This document shows positions 28,039 through 37,863 of a stretch of 64,000 bases of DNA, piece by piece; position 1 is the stretch's first letter, and each line of letters starts with the position of its first letter. Source of the stretch: Pseudomonas farris. Its GTDB lineage: Bacteria; Pseudomonadota; Gammaproteobacteria; Pseudomonadales; Pseudomonadaceae. A model generated the notes under the pieces. That model worked only from the letters and a program-made list of their open reading frames with translations. It made no database searches and was not told the DNA's origin. Position numbers and translations under genes: made by a program. The stretch spans positions 186,001-250,000 of the forward strand of contig NZ_JAHSTV010000001.1 in assembly GCF_019145235.1 (NCBI RefSeq). Direction: 5' to 3'.

Positions 28039-28665
28039 ATGATCGGTAGCGTCAGTAACTACACGAGCTATACCAGCACCAGCAGCACCTCCACCAACAG
28101 TGCCCGCAGCCAGCAATTCCAGAAAGAACTGCTCGCCAAACTCGACAGCAACAGCGACGGTGCGGTGGATCAGGACGAGCTCACGAGCGCCCTGTCGCAG
28201 AAAACCGATGACGGTCTGCTGGTCAGCCTGAGCAAGACCTTCAGCGATCTGGACAGCGACGAAAGCGGCAGCCTGAGCAGCGAGGAAATGGCCGCGATGG
28301 CCCCTCCGCCGCCACCGCGCGATCAGGCGCCGAGCACCGAACTGGCCGATGCGCTGATCAGCGCTCTGGACACTGACGGTGACGGCGCCATCAGCAGCGA
28401 TGAACTGAGCAACGGCCTGACCAGCGCCGGCAGCACGGCCGACAGCGCTGCATTGCCCAAGATCCTGGATAGCGACAGCAGCGGTGGCGTCAGCAGCGAT
28501 GAACTGAAAGCCGCCCTGCAAGCCGGTCGCGAGCAGAACACTGACAGCTCCACCAATCAGTTCAACGTGACCGAAGCCCTGAACAAAATGATCGCCAACC
28601 TGAGCAAACAGTACTCGCTCGACAATGTGGCGACCGTGGGCAAATACCTGAACGAGGCGACCTGA
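28039..28665 (+). CDS. EF-hand calcium-binding protein, XopAW-like
   Basis: A 208-aa Ser/Asp-rich protein with four EF-hand-like loops: DSNSDGAVDQDE, DSDESGSLSSEE, DTDGDGAISSDE and DSDSSGGVSSDE, each with acidic residues at positions 1, 3, 5 and 12 to varying degrees. A Pro-rich linker (APPPPPPRD) splits it into two pairs. There is no signal peptide. The family is often annotated XopAW after a Xanthomonas effector, but free-living Pseudomonas carry it widely and no type III genes are here. The ATG at 28039 has AAGGAG 8 bases upstream. Calcium buffering or sensing near a calcium-dependent adhesin is only suggestive. Confidence 0.85.
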   Translation: MIGSVSNYTSYTSTSSTSTNSARSQQFQKELLAKLDSNSDGAVDQDELTSALSQKTDDGLLVSLSKTFSDLDSDESGSLSSEEMAAMAPPPPPRDQAPSTELADALISALDTDGDGAISSDELSNGLTSAGSTADSAALPKILDSDSSGGVSSDELKAALQAGREQNTDSSTNQFNVTEALNKMIANLSKQYSLDNVATVGKYLNEAT

Positions 28666-28726
28666 GTCAAAAGCTTCGCGGGCAAGACGGATCGCCGCAC
28701 CGCTCGCTCCTACGGCTGTACGTGAC

Positions 28727-28763
28727 AAACCCGCCATCCCCTTTCACCGGGATGGCGGGTTTT
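28727..28763. terminator. bidirectional terminator between EF-hand gene and adhesin
   Basis: AAACCCGCCATCCC-N8-GGGATGGCGGGTTT: a 14-bp perfect stem with A/T tracts on both sides. It lies between two convergent stop codons. Confidence 0.92.
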
Positions 28764-28774
28764 GTACTTTCAGA

Positions 28775-31700
28775 TCACACGGTATCCACCTTCAACGAAT
28801 GATCATTGAGCATGCCGCTGATGATCGTCGCGGTATCGTGACCGCCGGCAATCACCCCATCCGCCCCCGGCGTGACGCCGTAGTGGCTGGCCAGGTTTAC
28901 GCCCGCCAAGTCGATGGTCTGGTTCGGCGTGGCGCCGGCCATGGCGCTGACGTCGATGCTGGTAATCACCGATGCACCACTGCCGCTGACAGTGAAGTGC
29001 AGGTAGTCATCCAGCGAAGCCGCGGTGCCGTTTTCGCCTTGCAGCAGTTGCGACAGGTCGAGTTTGTCGGTGCCTGGGGTGAAGTCGGTGATGACGTCGT
29101 GGCCGCTGTTGCCTTTGAGCCACTGGAAGGTGTCGGCGCCGCTGCCGCCGGTGAGGGTGTTGTTACCGAGGCCGCCGATGAGGAAGTCGTCACCGCCCCC
29201 GCCGTTGAGCACATCGTTGCCCAAACCGCCGTTGATGATGTTGCTGTTGTTGTCGCCCATGAGGCTGTCGTTAAAGTTTGAGCCGGTGAGGTTTTCGATG
29301 CCGGTCAGGGTGTCGGTGCCCGCGCCAAGGGTGTTTTGCGCGGTAGGCAGGCTCAGGTTGGCGGTGACGCCGGCGGTGGCGTGCGCATAGCTCGCGGTGT
29401 CATTGCCGGTGCCGCCGTCGAGCAGGTCGTTGCCCGCGCCGCTGAACAGCAAGTCGTTGCCGGCGCCGCCATGCATCTCGTTGTTGCCGGAACCGGCGGT
29501 GAGCACATCATTGCCGTCGCCGGCATTGATGAGGTTGTTGCCAGCGCCCGCCACCAGTACGTCGTCCCCAGAAGTGCCGGTCAGCGTATGGCCATCCTGA
29601 TAGCTGATGGTCACATTGGCCGAGTCGCTGCCGCCGTGGTTGTCGTTGGCGGTGTAGGTGCCGTGAAAGTCCGGCGTGGCATCGTGGGCTCCAGCGTAGT
29701 TGACGGTCATGGTCAGCTGGTAGTTTTCCGCCCCCTTCCCGCTGTTGCCCGGGCCACCGTCGTCGATGTTGGTGATGTGGATCTGGTACGTGCCGTCCGC
29801 TGTGGCGGTGATGGTCTGGCCGTCGGCGATGGCAGTGAAAGCACCGCCGTTGACCGAGTACTCCATCGTGACGTGGCCGGCCGCCAGGTTGTGGTCCAGG
29901 TTGAGGGTTTCACCTTGTTTGAGGGTGACGGTGATCCGGTCTTCATCATTGGTATTGTTGGCGCTGACCGCCCCGAGCGCCCCGCTGACCACCAACATCG
30001 CCGTCATGGCGGCTGTGTTGGCGACGAATGCGCTGCGGGCGATGGTCACTGCCTGGGTGTTATTGGCGGTGAAACTGAAGTTCGGATTGGTGCCGGTAAA
30101 GTCCCCGCCCCTGGCCGTCCAGCCAGTGTTGAAGGTGGTCGGCGATGCCGTGAGCGTGTCGCCATTGACGTCGCTGTCGTTGGCCAGCAGCAGTTCGCCC
30201 GGCAGCACAATGCTGCCCGACAGAATGTTGGTGATGACATGGTCATCGACCGCCACCGGTGGCGTGTTCGGAATCACGTTGATCACCAGCGTGGAGCTGG
30301 CCAGGTCGCCGTCGTTGTCGCTGACGGTGAAGCCGATGTTTTCGGTGATCACCGCGGCCGTGGTTTTCTGCGAGAGGTAGGTGTACTCGCCGGTATCGAG
30401 GTTCACCACCAGGGTGCCGCTGTCATTGGTGGCGATGCTCAGGGTGTTGTTGGCGGTGTTGAAGGTGCCGTGGTTGGCGCCGCCGCTGAAGCTCAGCGAA
30501 CCCTGATTGCTGTTGGCTTTCGGATCATAGGTATAAGTGGTGCCGTCGATCGTGATGGATTTGATGAAGCCACCATCGGCGCCAAATGTACCGCCCTCGC
30601 CCAGCAGCGAACCGGTGACCGGCGCGCCTTGCACGGTGCCCGAGAGTACCGAGTTGAGCTGATTGAGGTCGGTCACTATCACGGCGTCGGTGTCGGTGTG
30701 CGTGCTGCCGTCATAGGCCACTGGATCGAGGCTGGCGTTACTGACGCCACTGCCCAGGCCGATGGCGTAGTTCTTGATGTCATTGGCGTCGAGGAAGGCT
30801 TTGAGCGCGGCCTCGTCCGCGGGGCCGATGTCGCCTTCGTTGGGTTTGCCATCGGAGAAGAAGTAGCCGACGTTCTGCGCCCCGGTGAGTTTGCCCGAAG
30901 TGTTGAACGCGGTTTGCATGGTCGCCACGGCCGCGTCGTAGTTGGTCCCGCCGCCCGCCGTCAGCGTAGCGATGATCAACTTGGCGGTCGCCACATCGAC
31001 CCACACCGAAGTCTCGTCCGTGGCGCTGCTGCTGAAGGTGACGATCTGCACTTTCACATCGCCGAGGTCGTCATACTTGTCGAGCAATGCGCTGATCGCC
31101 TGCTTGGCCAGGTCCAGCCGCGACAGACCCGACACACCGGAAGGGTCGACCATGCTCCCGGACACATCGATCACCAGCAGTAGGTTGGAGTCGATCTGCA
31201 CCGCGGGCACCGAGCGGTCCGAGGCAACGGCTTTGGGTACGTCATCGACGATGCTGACCACAAGGGTGCCGGTGGTGCTGTTACCCACCGAATCGGTGGC
31301 GGTGTAGGTGAAGCTTTCGTTCAGGGTGTTTGCGCCGTCGTTGGCGTTGGGCGAAGTTTTCGGCGCCGAGGTCAGGGTGTAGGTGTAGCTGCCGTCGGGG
31401 TTGAGCAGGATCTGCCCGTAGGTTCCGGTGGCACTGCCGACCAGGGTGTAAGTGATCGCACCGCTGGCGCCGGTGACCGCACCGACCAGCGTACCGGAGC
31501 CGGTTTCACCGGTGTTGCCCGGCTCGCTGCCAGTGACTGTGCCCGCTGCCAGATCCTGGCCGTCCCGGGTCAAATCCAGGGCTTTTTCGTAGACCGTCAC
31601 GTCGGTATCGGTGACCGTTACGAGGCAGTTGTTGGACACGTCGATGGTTAGGGTCGTGGTGCTTTCATCGCCGTCGGCATCACGCACGGTATAGGTGAAC

Positions 31701-34700
31701 ACGTCCGTGGCGCCCGGCTCGCCAACCGAGTTGGGGTTGCTGTGGTACACGGCATTACCGTTGGCATCCAGAGTCAGGTAGCCGTAGGTGCCGTTGATTT
31801 GGCTGTTCAAGCCGCCGATGGCCGAAGTCGAGGTGTCGCTGCCGGCGCGCACACCGACCACTGCACCTCCCAATGCCGGGCCGTCAGCACCGAGCACATC
31901 GTTGTCCAGCACATTACCGCTGACAGTCCCGCCCTCTACCACCGCGACTGAATCGCAGTAAGCAGTCGGCACGTCATCGACGATGTTGATCACGATGGTG
32001 CTGGTGACGCTGTTGCCTAAAGAATCGGTAGCCTGATAGGTGAAACTTTCGCTCAGGGTGTTCGGTCCGTCGTTGGCGTTAGGCGTGGTCGCTGGTGCGG
32101 ACGTCAAGGTGTAGGTGTAGCTGCCATCCGGGTTGAGCAGGATTTGCCCATAAGTCCCAGTGGTGCTACCGACCAACGTATAAGTGATTGCGCCAATAGC
32201 GCCAGTGATGGAGCCGACCAGCGTGCCGGAGGCGGTTTCGCCGGTGTTGCCAGGCTCGCTGCCGGTGACGGTGCCTGCTGCCAGGTCTTGGCCATCCTTG
32301 GTCAAATCCAGCGCTTTTTCGTGAACCGTCACGTCGTTATCAGGGACCACTACGAGGGAGCAGTCGGCCACGTTGATGGTAATGGTCGTGGTGCTTTCAT
32401 CGCCGTCGGCATCGCGCACGGTGTAGGTAAACACATCCGTGGCGCCCGGCGCGCTGACCGAATTCGGATTGCTGTGGTACACGGTGTTGCCATTGGCATC
32501 CAGGGTCAGATAGCCGTAGGTGCCGTTGATTTGCGTATTCAGACCGCCAATGGCAGACGTCGAAGTGTCGTTGCCGGCGCGCACGCCAACCACTGCACCA
32601 CCCGATGCAGGGCCGTCAGCGCCGAGCACATCATTGCCCAACACATTACCGCTGACCGTTCCACCCTCCGCCACCGCGACCGCATCGGCATGAGCGGTGG
32701 GTACGTCATCGACGATGTTGATCACGATGGTACTGGTGACGCTGTTACCCAAGGGATCGGTGGCTTGATAGGTGAAACTTTCGCTCAGGGTATTCGGCCC
32801 GTCGTTGGCGTGGGGGGTGGTCGTTGGTGCAGAGGTCAGGGTGTAGGTGTAGCTGCCGTCGGGGTTGAGCACGATTTGCCCATAAGTCCCGGTGGCGCTG
32901 CCGACCAAGGTGTAAGTGATCGTGCCAGTGGTGCCAGTGACCGAACCGACCAGCGTACCGGAGCCGGTTTCACCGGTGTTGCCCGGCTCGCTGCCGGTGA
33001 CCGTGCCTGCCGCCAGATCCTGGCCATCTTGGGTCAAATCCAGGGCTTTTTCGTTAACCGTCACGTCGCTATCGCTGGCCGCTACGAGGGTGCAGTCCGC
33101 CACGTTAATGGTGATGGTCGTGGTGCTTTCATCGCCGTCGGCATCACGCACGGTGTAGGTAAACACATCCGTGGCCCCCGGCGCGCTGACCGAGTTCGGG
33201 TTGCTGTGGTACACGGCGTTGCCGTTGGCATCCAGGGTCAGGTAGCCATAGGCGCCGTTGATTTGCGTATTCAGGCCACCGATGGCCGAAGTCGACGTGT
33301 CGCTGCCGGCGCGCACGCCAACCACCGCACCACTAAGTGCCGGGCCGTCGGCACCTCCGACGTCATTGTTCAGCACGTTGCCCGAGGCCGTTGCGCCTTC
33401 GGCTATCGTCGCTTGATCAGGGTTGGCGGTGGGCAAGTCATCGACGATGTTGACGTTGATCTGACCCAATGCCGTGCTGCCATCGACGTCGGTGGCGACG
33501 ACGTTGAGGTTCTCGGTGATGCTATTGGTGCCGTCGGCGTTCGGGTGGGTTTCGTTATCCGTCAGGGTGTAGCTGTAGCTGACCACGCCGGTCGTGCTGT
33601 TGAAACCAGTGATGGTCAACGTATTGCCGAGCGCAGTGACGATCGACTGTGGAAAGCCTGCGGCCACGCCACCGGTGACTACCGCGATGCCGCCCACGGT
33701 CAGGGTTTGCAAACCGTCGAGGGCGGTAACGGTGAAGGTGCCGCTTTGAGTCAAGGCTGGCGTGTTGGGGCTGGTGCCGTCGCTGAGGTTTTTCTCATAA
33801 ACGTTGAGTTCACCGCCGTTGACGTTCAGGCCATCGAGGGTCACTGGGTCATCGTTGTTCTGGATGTTCAGCACCAGCGTGGCGGTGCTGGTATCGCCAT
33901 CGGAATCGGTGAGGGTGTAGACGAAATTCTCGGTAGCGTTGCCACCGCCGTTCAAGGCTTTGAAGTCGGCGTCGCTGGTGTTCAGGGTGTAGGTGTACGT
34001 GCCGTTGGGGTTGAGCACCAGCGTGCCGTACGTCCCGTTGAACGTGCCGCCGATGACCGGCCCGCTGTCGGAGCCGGTGGCAATGCGGTCAGCGCCCTGG
34101 ATGTCGTTGGGCAGTACGCTGCCGGTCAGGGTCAGCAGGGTTTCCGAGGCGGTATTGGCGTTGCTGTCGTTCACGGCCTGGGGCAGGTCATCGACGATGT
34201 TCACATCGAGATTGCCGTTGGCGGTGGTGCCGTTGTCGTCCACCACGGTTACCGCGAACTGCTCGGAGATACTGTTGGCGCCGTTGGCATTCGGATGGGT
34301 TTCGTTATCGGTGAGGGTGTAGCTGTAACTGACCACGCCGGTCGTGCTGTCGAACCCGGTGATGGTCAGCGTGCTGCCGAGCGGGGTGACAATCGATTGC
34401 GGGAAACCTGCGGCCACACCACCAGTGACCACGGCGATGCCGCCGATGGTCAGGGTCTGCACGCCGTCCAGCGCAGTGAGGGTGAAGGTGCCGCTTTGGG
34501 TCAGCGCCGGTGCATCGGGGTTGCTGCCGTCCGAAAGGTTTTTCTCGTGGACAGTCAGCTCGCCGCCTTCGGCATTCAGCCCATCGATGATCACCGGATC
34601 ATCGTTGTTGTGTATCTCCAACACCAGGTTCGCGGTGCTGGTATCGCCGTCGGCATCCGTCAGGGTGTAGGTGAAGGTTTCCGTGGCATTGCCACCACCG

Positions 34701-35905
34701 TTCAGGGCTTTGAAGTCGGCATCGCTGGTGTTCAGGGTGTAGGTGTATGTGCCGTTGGCGTTGAGTACCAGCGTGCCGTAAGTCCCGTTGAACGTGCCGC
34801 CGATGATCGGCCCGCTGTCGGGGCCGGTAGCTATGCGATCGGCGCCCTGGAGGTCGTTGGGCAGCACGCTGCCAGTCAGGGTTAGCAGGGTTTCCGAGGC
34901 GCTATTGGCATTGGTGTCGTCGATGGCTTTGGGCACATCGTCAGTGATGTTGACGTCCAGCGAACCGGTGGCGGTATCGCCGTTGCTGTCACTCGCGACG
35001 ACGGTGAACTGTTCGCTGAGGTTGTTGGTGCCGTCGCCAGCCGAGTGGGTTTCGTTGCCGACCAGGGTGTAGCTGTAACTCACCACGCCGGTGGCCGGGT
35101 TGTAGCCGGTGATCGTCAGGGTGTTGCCCAGTTGAGTGGTGATCGATTGCGGAAAACCGGCGGGCACACCGCCGCTAATCACGTTGATTCCGCCGATGTT
35201 CAGGCTGGTCAGCCCGTCAGCCGCAATGATTGTGAAGGTGCCGTTTTGAATCAGCGCTCCGGGGTTGCTGGCCGAACCGTCCGCCAGGTGGGCTTCATTG
35301 AGGGTCAGTTCGCCTCCCGCCCCCGACAAGCCAATGAGGATGACCGGGTTGTTCAGCGCGCCGGTCCCACCTGCACCGCCTGCGCCGTTGTCGCCGTTGT
35401 CCGGGTCCCGGCGCTCCAGGGGGAATTCGGGAATGCCGTTGAAGCCCGCAGTAGGGAAACCAATGATGGGATCGACCCGACCCGCCACTTCCTCCAGCAA
35501 CACAAAACTGTGACCGCCGCCCAATCCACCCGGCGCGCCCGAGGCGCCCGGCCCGGCGGCGGTGGCTTCACCGGTCTGAGTCGGGTCTGCACCGGCGGCA
35601 ATAGCTTTTTGCAGTTGCTCGACATCGGTCAGTTGCGCCTGACTCGGCGTCACCGCCTCGGCGGTCTCCACGTGCGGGGCCTGATGCGCCAGTAACTGGG
35701 CTGTCATCTGCAGGCTGCTGTCACGCCCCAGAGTCAGCTCCTGGCCATTTTTCAATTGCACCGCCACCGCGCCTTCGGCCCCGGTGACCAGTTGCTCGCC
35801 GGCAAACAGCCGATCGCCCTCGACCAGGGTGCGTCGGGTGCCATCACCCGCCACTGCGTACACCTGACCGATGACCTTACTGACGATACCGATGAGCGTT
35901 GCCAT
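28775..35905 (-). CDS. giant LapA/MapA-type RTX adhesin with retention module
   Basis: Cell-surface adhesin of 2376 aa exported by type I secretion. Residues 1-80 form the retention module that plugs the TolC pore (LIGIVSKVIGQVYAVAGDGT, GDRLFAGEQLVTG). TAAG at 115-118, after EQLQKAIAAGADPTQTGEA, matches the LapG cleavage site. Bacterial-Ig/VCBS-like repeats follow: about 2.5 units of 250 aa, then three of 244 aa. Near 1580 is a von Willebrand A domain with MIDAS DVSGS. Residues ~2100-2300 hold RTX nonamers (GGAGNDLL, GGTGNDTA, GGLGNDVL), followed by a type I C-terminal signal. GGAGGA supports the ATG at 35905. The exporter genes are divergent, just beyond its promoter. It is closer to MapA or LapA by architecture only, so no symbol is given. 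Confidence 0.93.
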   Translation of the reverse strand: MATLIGIVSKVIGQVYAVAGDGTRRTLVEGDRLFAGEQLVTGAEGAVAVQLKNGQELTLGRDSSLQMTAQLLAHQAPHVETAEAVTPSQAQLTDVEQLQKAIAAGADPTQTGEATAAGPGASGAPGGLGGGHSFVLLEEVAGRVDPIIGFPTAGFNGIPEFPLERRDPDNGDNGAGGAGGTGALNNPVILIGLSGAGGELTLNEAHLADGSASNPGALIQNGTFTIIAADGLTSLNIGGINVISGGVPAGFPQSITTQLGNTLTITGYNPATGVVSYSYTLVGNETHSAGDGTNNLSEQFTVVASDSNGDTATGSLDVNITDDVPKAIDDTNANSASETLLTLTGSVLPNDLQGADRIATGPDSGPIIGGTFNGTYGTLVLNANGTYTYTLNTSDADFKALNGGGNATETFTYTLTDADGDTSTANLVLEIHNNDDPVIIDGLNAEGGELTVHEKNLSDGSNPDAPALTQSGTFTLTALDGVQTLTIGGIAVVTGGVAAGFPQSIVTPLGSTLTITGFDSTTGVVSYSYTLTDNETHPNANGANSISEQFAVTVVDDNGTTANGNLDVNIVDDLPQAVNDSNANTASETLLTLTGSVLPNDIQGADRIATGSDSGPVIGGTFNGTYGTLVLNPNGTYTYTLNTSDADFKALNGGGNATENFVYTLTDSDGDTSTATLVLNIQNNDDPVTLDGLNVNGGELNVYEKNLSDGTSPNTPALTQSGTFTVTALDGLQTLTVGGIAVVTGGVAAGFPQSIVTALGNTLTITGFNSTTGVVSYSYTLTDNETHPNADGTNSITENLNVVATDVDGSTALGQINVNIVDDLPTANPDQATIAEGATASGNVLNNDVGGADGPALSGAVVGVRAGSDTSTSAIGGLNTQINGAYGYLTLDANGNAVYHSNPNSVSAPGATDVFTYTVRDADGDESTTTITINVADCTLVAASDSDVTVNEKALDLTQDGQDLAAGTVTGSEPGNTGETGSGTLVGSVTGTTGTITYTLVGSATGTYGQIVLNPDGSYTYTLTSAPTTTPHANDGPNTLSESFTYQATDPLGNSVTSTIVINIVDDVPTAHADAVAVAEGGTVSGNVLGNDVLGADGPASGGAVVGVRAGNDTSTSAIGGLNTQINGTYGYLTLDANGNTVYHSNPNSVSAPGATDVFTYTVRDADGDESTTTITINVADCSLVVVPDNDVTVHEKALDLTKDGQDLAAGTVTGSEPGNTGETASGTLVGSITGAIGAITYTLVGSTTGTYGQILLNPDGSYTYTLTSAPATTPNANDGPNTLSESFTYQATDSLGNSVTSTIVINIVDDVPTAYCDSVAVVEGGTVSGNVLDNDVLGADGPALGGAVVGVRAGSDTSTSAIGGLNSQINGTYGYLTLDANGNAVYHSNPNSVGEPGATDVFTYTVRDADGDESTTTLTIDVSNNCLVTVTDTDVTVYEKALDLTRDGQDLAAGTVTGSEPGNTGETGSGTLVGAVTGASGAITYTLVGSATGTYGQILLNPDGSYTYTLTSAPKTSPNANDGANTLNESFTYTATDSVGNSTTGTLVVSIVDDVPKAVASDRSVPAVQIDSNLLLVIDVSGSMVDPSGVSGLSRLDLAKQAISALLDKYDDLGDVKVQIVTFSSSATDETSVWVDVATAKLIIATLTAGGGTNYDAAVATMQTAFNTSGKLTGAQNVGYFFSDGKPNEGDIGPADEAALKAFLDANDIKNYAIGLGSGVSNASLDPVAYDGSTHTDTDAVIVTDLNQLNSVLSGTVQGAPVTGSLLGEGGTFGADGGFIKSITIDGTTYTYDPKANSNQGSLSFSGGANHGTFNTANNTLSIATNDSGTLVVNLDTGEYTYLSQKTTAAVITENIGFTVSDNDGDLASSTLVINVIPNTPPVAVDDHVITNILSGSIVLPGELLLANDSDVNGDTLTASPTTFNTGWTARGGDFTGTNPNFSFTANNTQAVTIARSAFVANTAAMTAMLVVSGALGAVSANNTNDEDRITVTLKQGETLNLDHNLAAGHVTMEYSVNGGAFTAIADGQTITATADGTYQIHITNIDDGGPGNSGKGAENYQLTMTVNYAGAHDATPDFHGTYTANDNHGGSDSANVTISYQDGHTLTGTSGDDVLVAGAGNNLINAGDGNDVLTAGSGNNEMHGGAGNDLLFSGAGNDLLDGGTGNDTASYAHATAGVTANLSLPTAQNTLGAGTDTLTGIENLTGSNFNDSLMGDNNSNIINGGLGNDVLNGGGGDDFLIGGLGNNTLTGGSGADTFQWLKGNSGHDVITDFTPGTDKLDLSQLLQGENGTAASLDDYLHFTVSGSGASVITSIDVSAMAGATPNQTIDLAGVNLASHYGVTPGADGVIAGGHDTATIISGMLNDHSLKVDTV
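31241..33436. repeat. three tandem 732-bp in-frame repeats in the adhesin gene
   Basis: The marker GTCATCGACG recurs at 31241, 31973, 32705 and 33437, and GCTTTTTCGT at 31581, 32313 and 33045: an exact 732-bp (244-residue) period. Units are very similar at the DNA level, indicating recent homogenisation. Confidence 0.93.
33437..35330. repeat. two and a half tandem 750-bp in-frame repeats in the adhesin gene
   Basis: A second repeat family with an exact 750-bp (250-residue) period: GGGCAAGTCA at 33431, GGGCAGGTCA at 34181 and GGGCACATCG at 34931. The unit nearest the N-terminus is partial and more diverged. Confidence 0.9.
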
Positions 35906-36496
35906 GTGCATTTCCTCCGCTGCCAACAGCTGTCGGCATCCTGTTTGCGCGAAGAAGTTGCTCATGGTTCAAGCAGGTTGGCCTGGCGGATCGTTTGCCG
36001 AGAAAGCGTTTACCTGACGTAAACCACTGCCTCCCGACACTCTCGCCAGGCGTGTCGCTCGCAAGGGGAATTTCTGGATCGGGATAAAACCCTGTGCAAT
36101 CAACGGCATCGGGGTCCACTTCCAAAATAACCGCCCTGCTAACGATGCGTAACGGTTTTGAATCACTCGAGTGACAAAAAATTGTCGCCTCTAAACCGTC
36201 TCGCTTCCCTCCCCTCCAGCACTTCTTCGCTCTGTGTCGAAAAGTGAATTGAACTTTCCTCAAGCCCTTCGATGCTCCTCAGAGCTCATAAACAAAGGCT
36301 TTCGCATTGAACAATGTGCTGGATTTTTCAGAGCGCATAAGTTTTTTTCGGCATAAGTCTTATGAGAAATCCTTCTTAGCTTCGCGTCAGGATGTTCTTA
36401 GCTCTGATGTAACAAGCGTGAGACGGTTTCACTTAAAAATAACGTCAAATATTTGGCGACTCACTAAGTACCATCAGGAATCAGGGAGAGGCATCC
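35906..36496. promoter_or_regulatory. divergent regulatory region between adhesin and its exporter
   Basis: About 590 bp with no credible gene. It becomes A/T-rich toward the TolC gene. It must hold both promoters. A dyad-like TGACAAAAAATTGTCG is at about 36170-36186 (TGACAA and TTGTCG arms around an A-tract), a possible regulator site. Binding by FleQ, which governs lap genes in this genus, is plausible but not shown. Confidence 0.4.
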
Positions 36497-37855
36497 ATGC
36501 GCGTTTTAACCCCCCTCTGCAGCGCGATTTTGCTGGCCATGGCCTGCACTTCTCAGGCTCAGGCGATGTCATTGACCGAGGCGATCCAGAGCACCATTGC
36601 GACCCACCCGGAACTGTCGTCGCGGGTCGATGCCCGGCTCTCGGCCGACGAGCAGATTAAAGTCGCCAAAGGGGGCTTCTATCCATCGGTGGATTTGAAC
36701 GCCGGCTACGGGCGCGGGTACAGCGATAACACCACCACTCGGGCGCAGGGCAATCACCACACCGAAATCCTCACCTACACCCAGTCGGAACTGCGCCTGC
36801 GGCAGATGCTGTTCGACGGCTTCAACACCTCCAACGAGGTCGCGCGCACCAAAGGCGTGTCCAACTCGCGAGCCTATTACGCACAGGGCACCGCCCAGGA
36901 TCTGGCCCTGCGCACCATCGAGGTGTACCTCGAAGTGCTCAAGCGCCGCGAACTGGTGACCCTGGCCAAGAACAACCTGCAAGCACACATGCGGGTCAAC
37001 GATCAGATCGGCCTGCGCACCGAACGCGGAGTCGGCAGTAACGCCGACTCCGACCAATCCACCGCTCGCCGGGCGCTGGCGCAAAACAACCTCGACACCG
37101 CCGAAGTCGATCTGGCCGATGCCGAGACGAACTTCTACAGCGTCGTGGGGCGCATGCCCGATGAACTCGAAGCGCCGCCATCGACCCGCGGCGAATTGCC
37201 CGCCACCCTGCCGGAAGCCCAGCAGAGCATGGTGGAAAACAACCCGTACCTGAAATCCGCCCAGGCCGATGTGCAATCGGCCGAAAGCCAGTACGAAGTC
37301 TCCAAGTCGCCGTTTTACCCGCGTTTTGACGCTGAAGCGGCGGTGGGCGCGAATAACAATATTCAGGGCGACGAAGGCCACGACAACGAATGGCGAGTGG
37401 GTGTGGTGATGAACTACAACCTGTTCCGCGGTGGCAGCGACAAGGCCCGGCTGGCCTCCAATGCGCACCAGATCAACCAGGCGCTGGACATCCGCAACAA
37501 CGCCCTGCGCCAACTCAACGAGAACATCCACCTGGCCTGGAACGCCATGCTCAACGCCAAGAAACAAACCCCGACTGCCCGTGAATACGCCGAAACCACC
37601 ACCCGTGTGCGGGCCGCGTATCAGGATCAGTTCGGCCTTGGTCAACGGACCTTGCTCGACTTGCTCGACAGTGAAAACGAACTCTACAACGCCAACCGCC
37701 GCTACACCGAAGTGCGCTACACCGAGGAGTTTTCGATGTACCGCGTGCTGGCGAACATGGGTCAGTTGCTGAGCAAACAACGGGTGGTGCTGCCCGCCGA
37801 TGCGATCGCCTCCACCGAAGTGAAAAACGAAGCTCGCTTGCCTGAACTGAAATGA
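36497..37855 (+). CDS. TolC-family outer-membrane channel of type I secretion (LapE/AggA-like)
   Basis: Outer-membrane efflux duct of 452 aa. The signal peptide is MRVLTPLCSAILLAMACTSQ-AQA. Two OEP repeats have long helices (SLTEAIQSTIATHPELSSRVDARLSAD; later EAQQSMVENNPYLKSAQADVQSAES). The YNLFRGG strand and the C-terminal LLDLLDSENELYNANRRYTE are typical of TolC/AggA proteins. GGGAGAGG lies before the ATG. It is the first gene of the exporter operon. Together with the ABC and HlyD proteins below it should thread the adhesin to the surface, where the retention module stays lodged in its pore. Confidence 0.92.
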   Translation: MRVLTPLCSAILLAMACTSQAQAMSLTEAIQSTIATHPELSSRVDARLSADEQIKVAKGGFYPSVDLNAGYGRGYSDNTTTRAQGNHHTEILTYTQSELRLRQMLFDGFNTSNEVARTKGVSNSRAYYAQGTAQDLALRTIEVYLEVLKRRELVTLAKNNLQAHMRVNDQIGLRTERGVGSNADSDQSTARRALAQNNLDTAEVDLADAETNFYSVVGRMPDELEAPPSTRGELPATLPEAQQSMVENNPYLKSAQADVQSAESQYEVSKSPFYPRFDAEAAVGANNNIQGDEGHDNEWRVGVVMNYNLFRGGSDKARLASNAHQINQALDIRNNALRQLNENIHLAWNAMLNAKKQTPTAREYAETTTRVRAAYQDQFGLGQRTLLDLLDSENELYNANRRYTEVRYTEEFSMYRVLANMGQLLSKQRVVLPADAIASTEVKNEARLPELK

Positions 37856-37863
37856 AATAACCC

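Noticed and set aside
28039..28665. EF-hand protein as a type III effector because of its XopAW-like family
   Set aside because: No type III secretion, chaperone or hrp-box context is visible, and the family is common in non-pathogenic Pseudomonas.
29336..31183. Open frame of 615 codons on the plus strand
   Set aside because: Also antisense to the adhesin gene; its Val/Gly/Arg-rich product has no domain.
32144..34885. Open frame of 913 codons on the plus strand
   Set aside because: It lies antisense to the repeat-rich adhesin gene; the frame is kept open by GC-rich repeats and shows no family pattern, signal or ribosome site.
31241..35330. Long regular repeats as a possible CRISPR array
   Set aside because: Unit length is 732-750 bp, in frame and coding, and no cas genes or short direct repeats with unique spacers are present.
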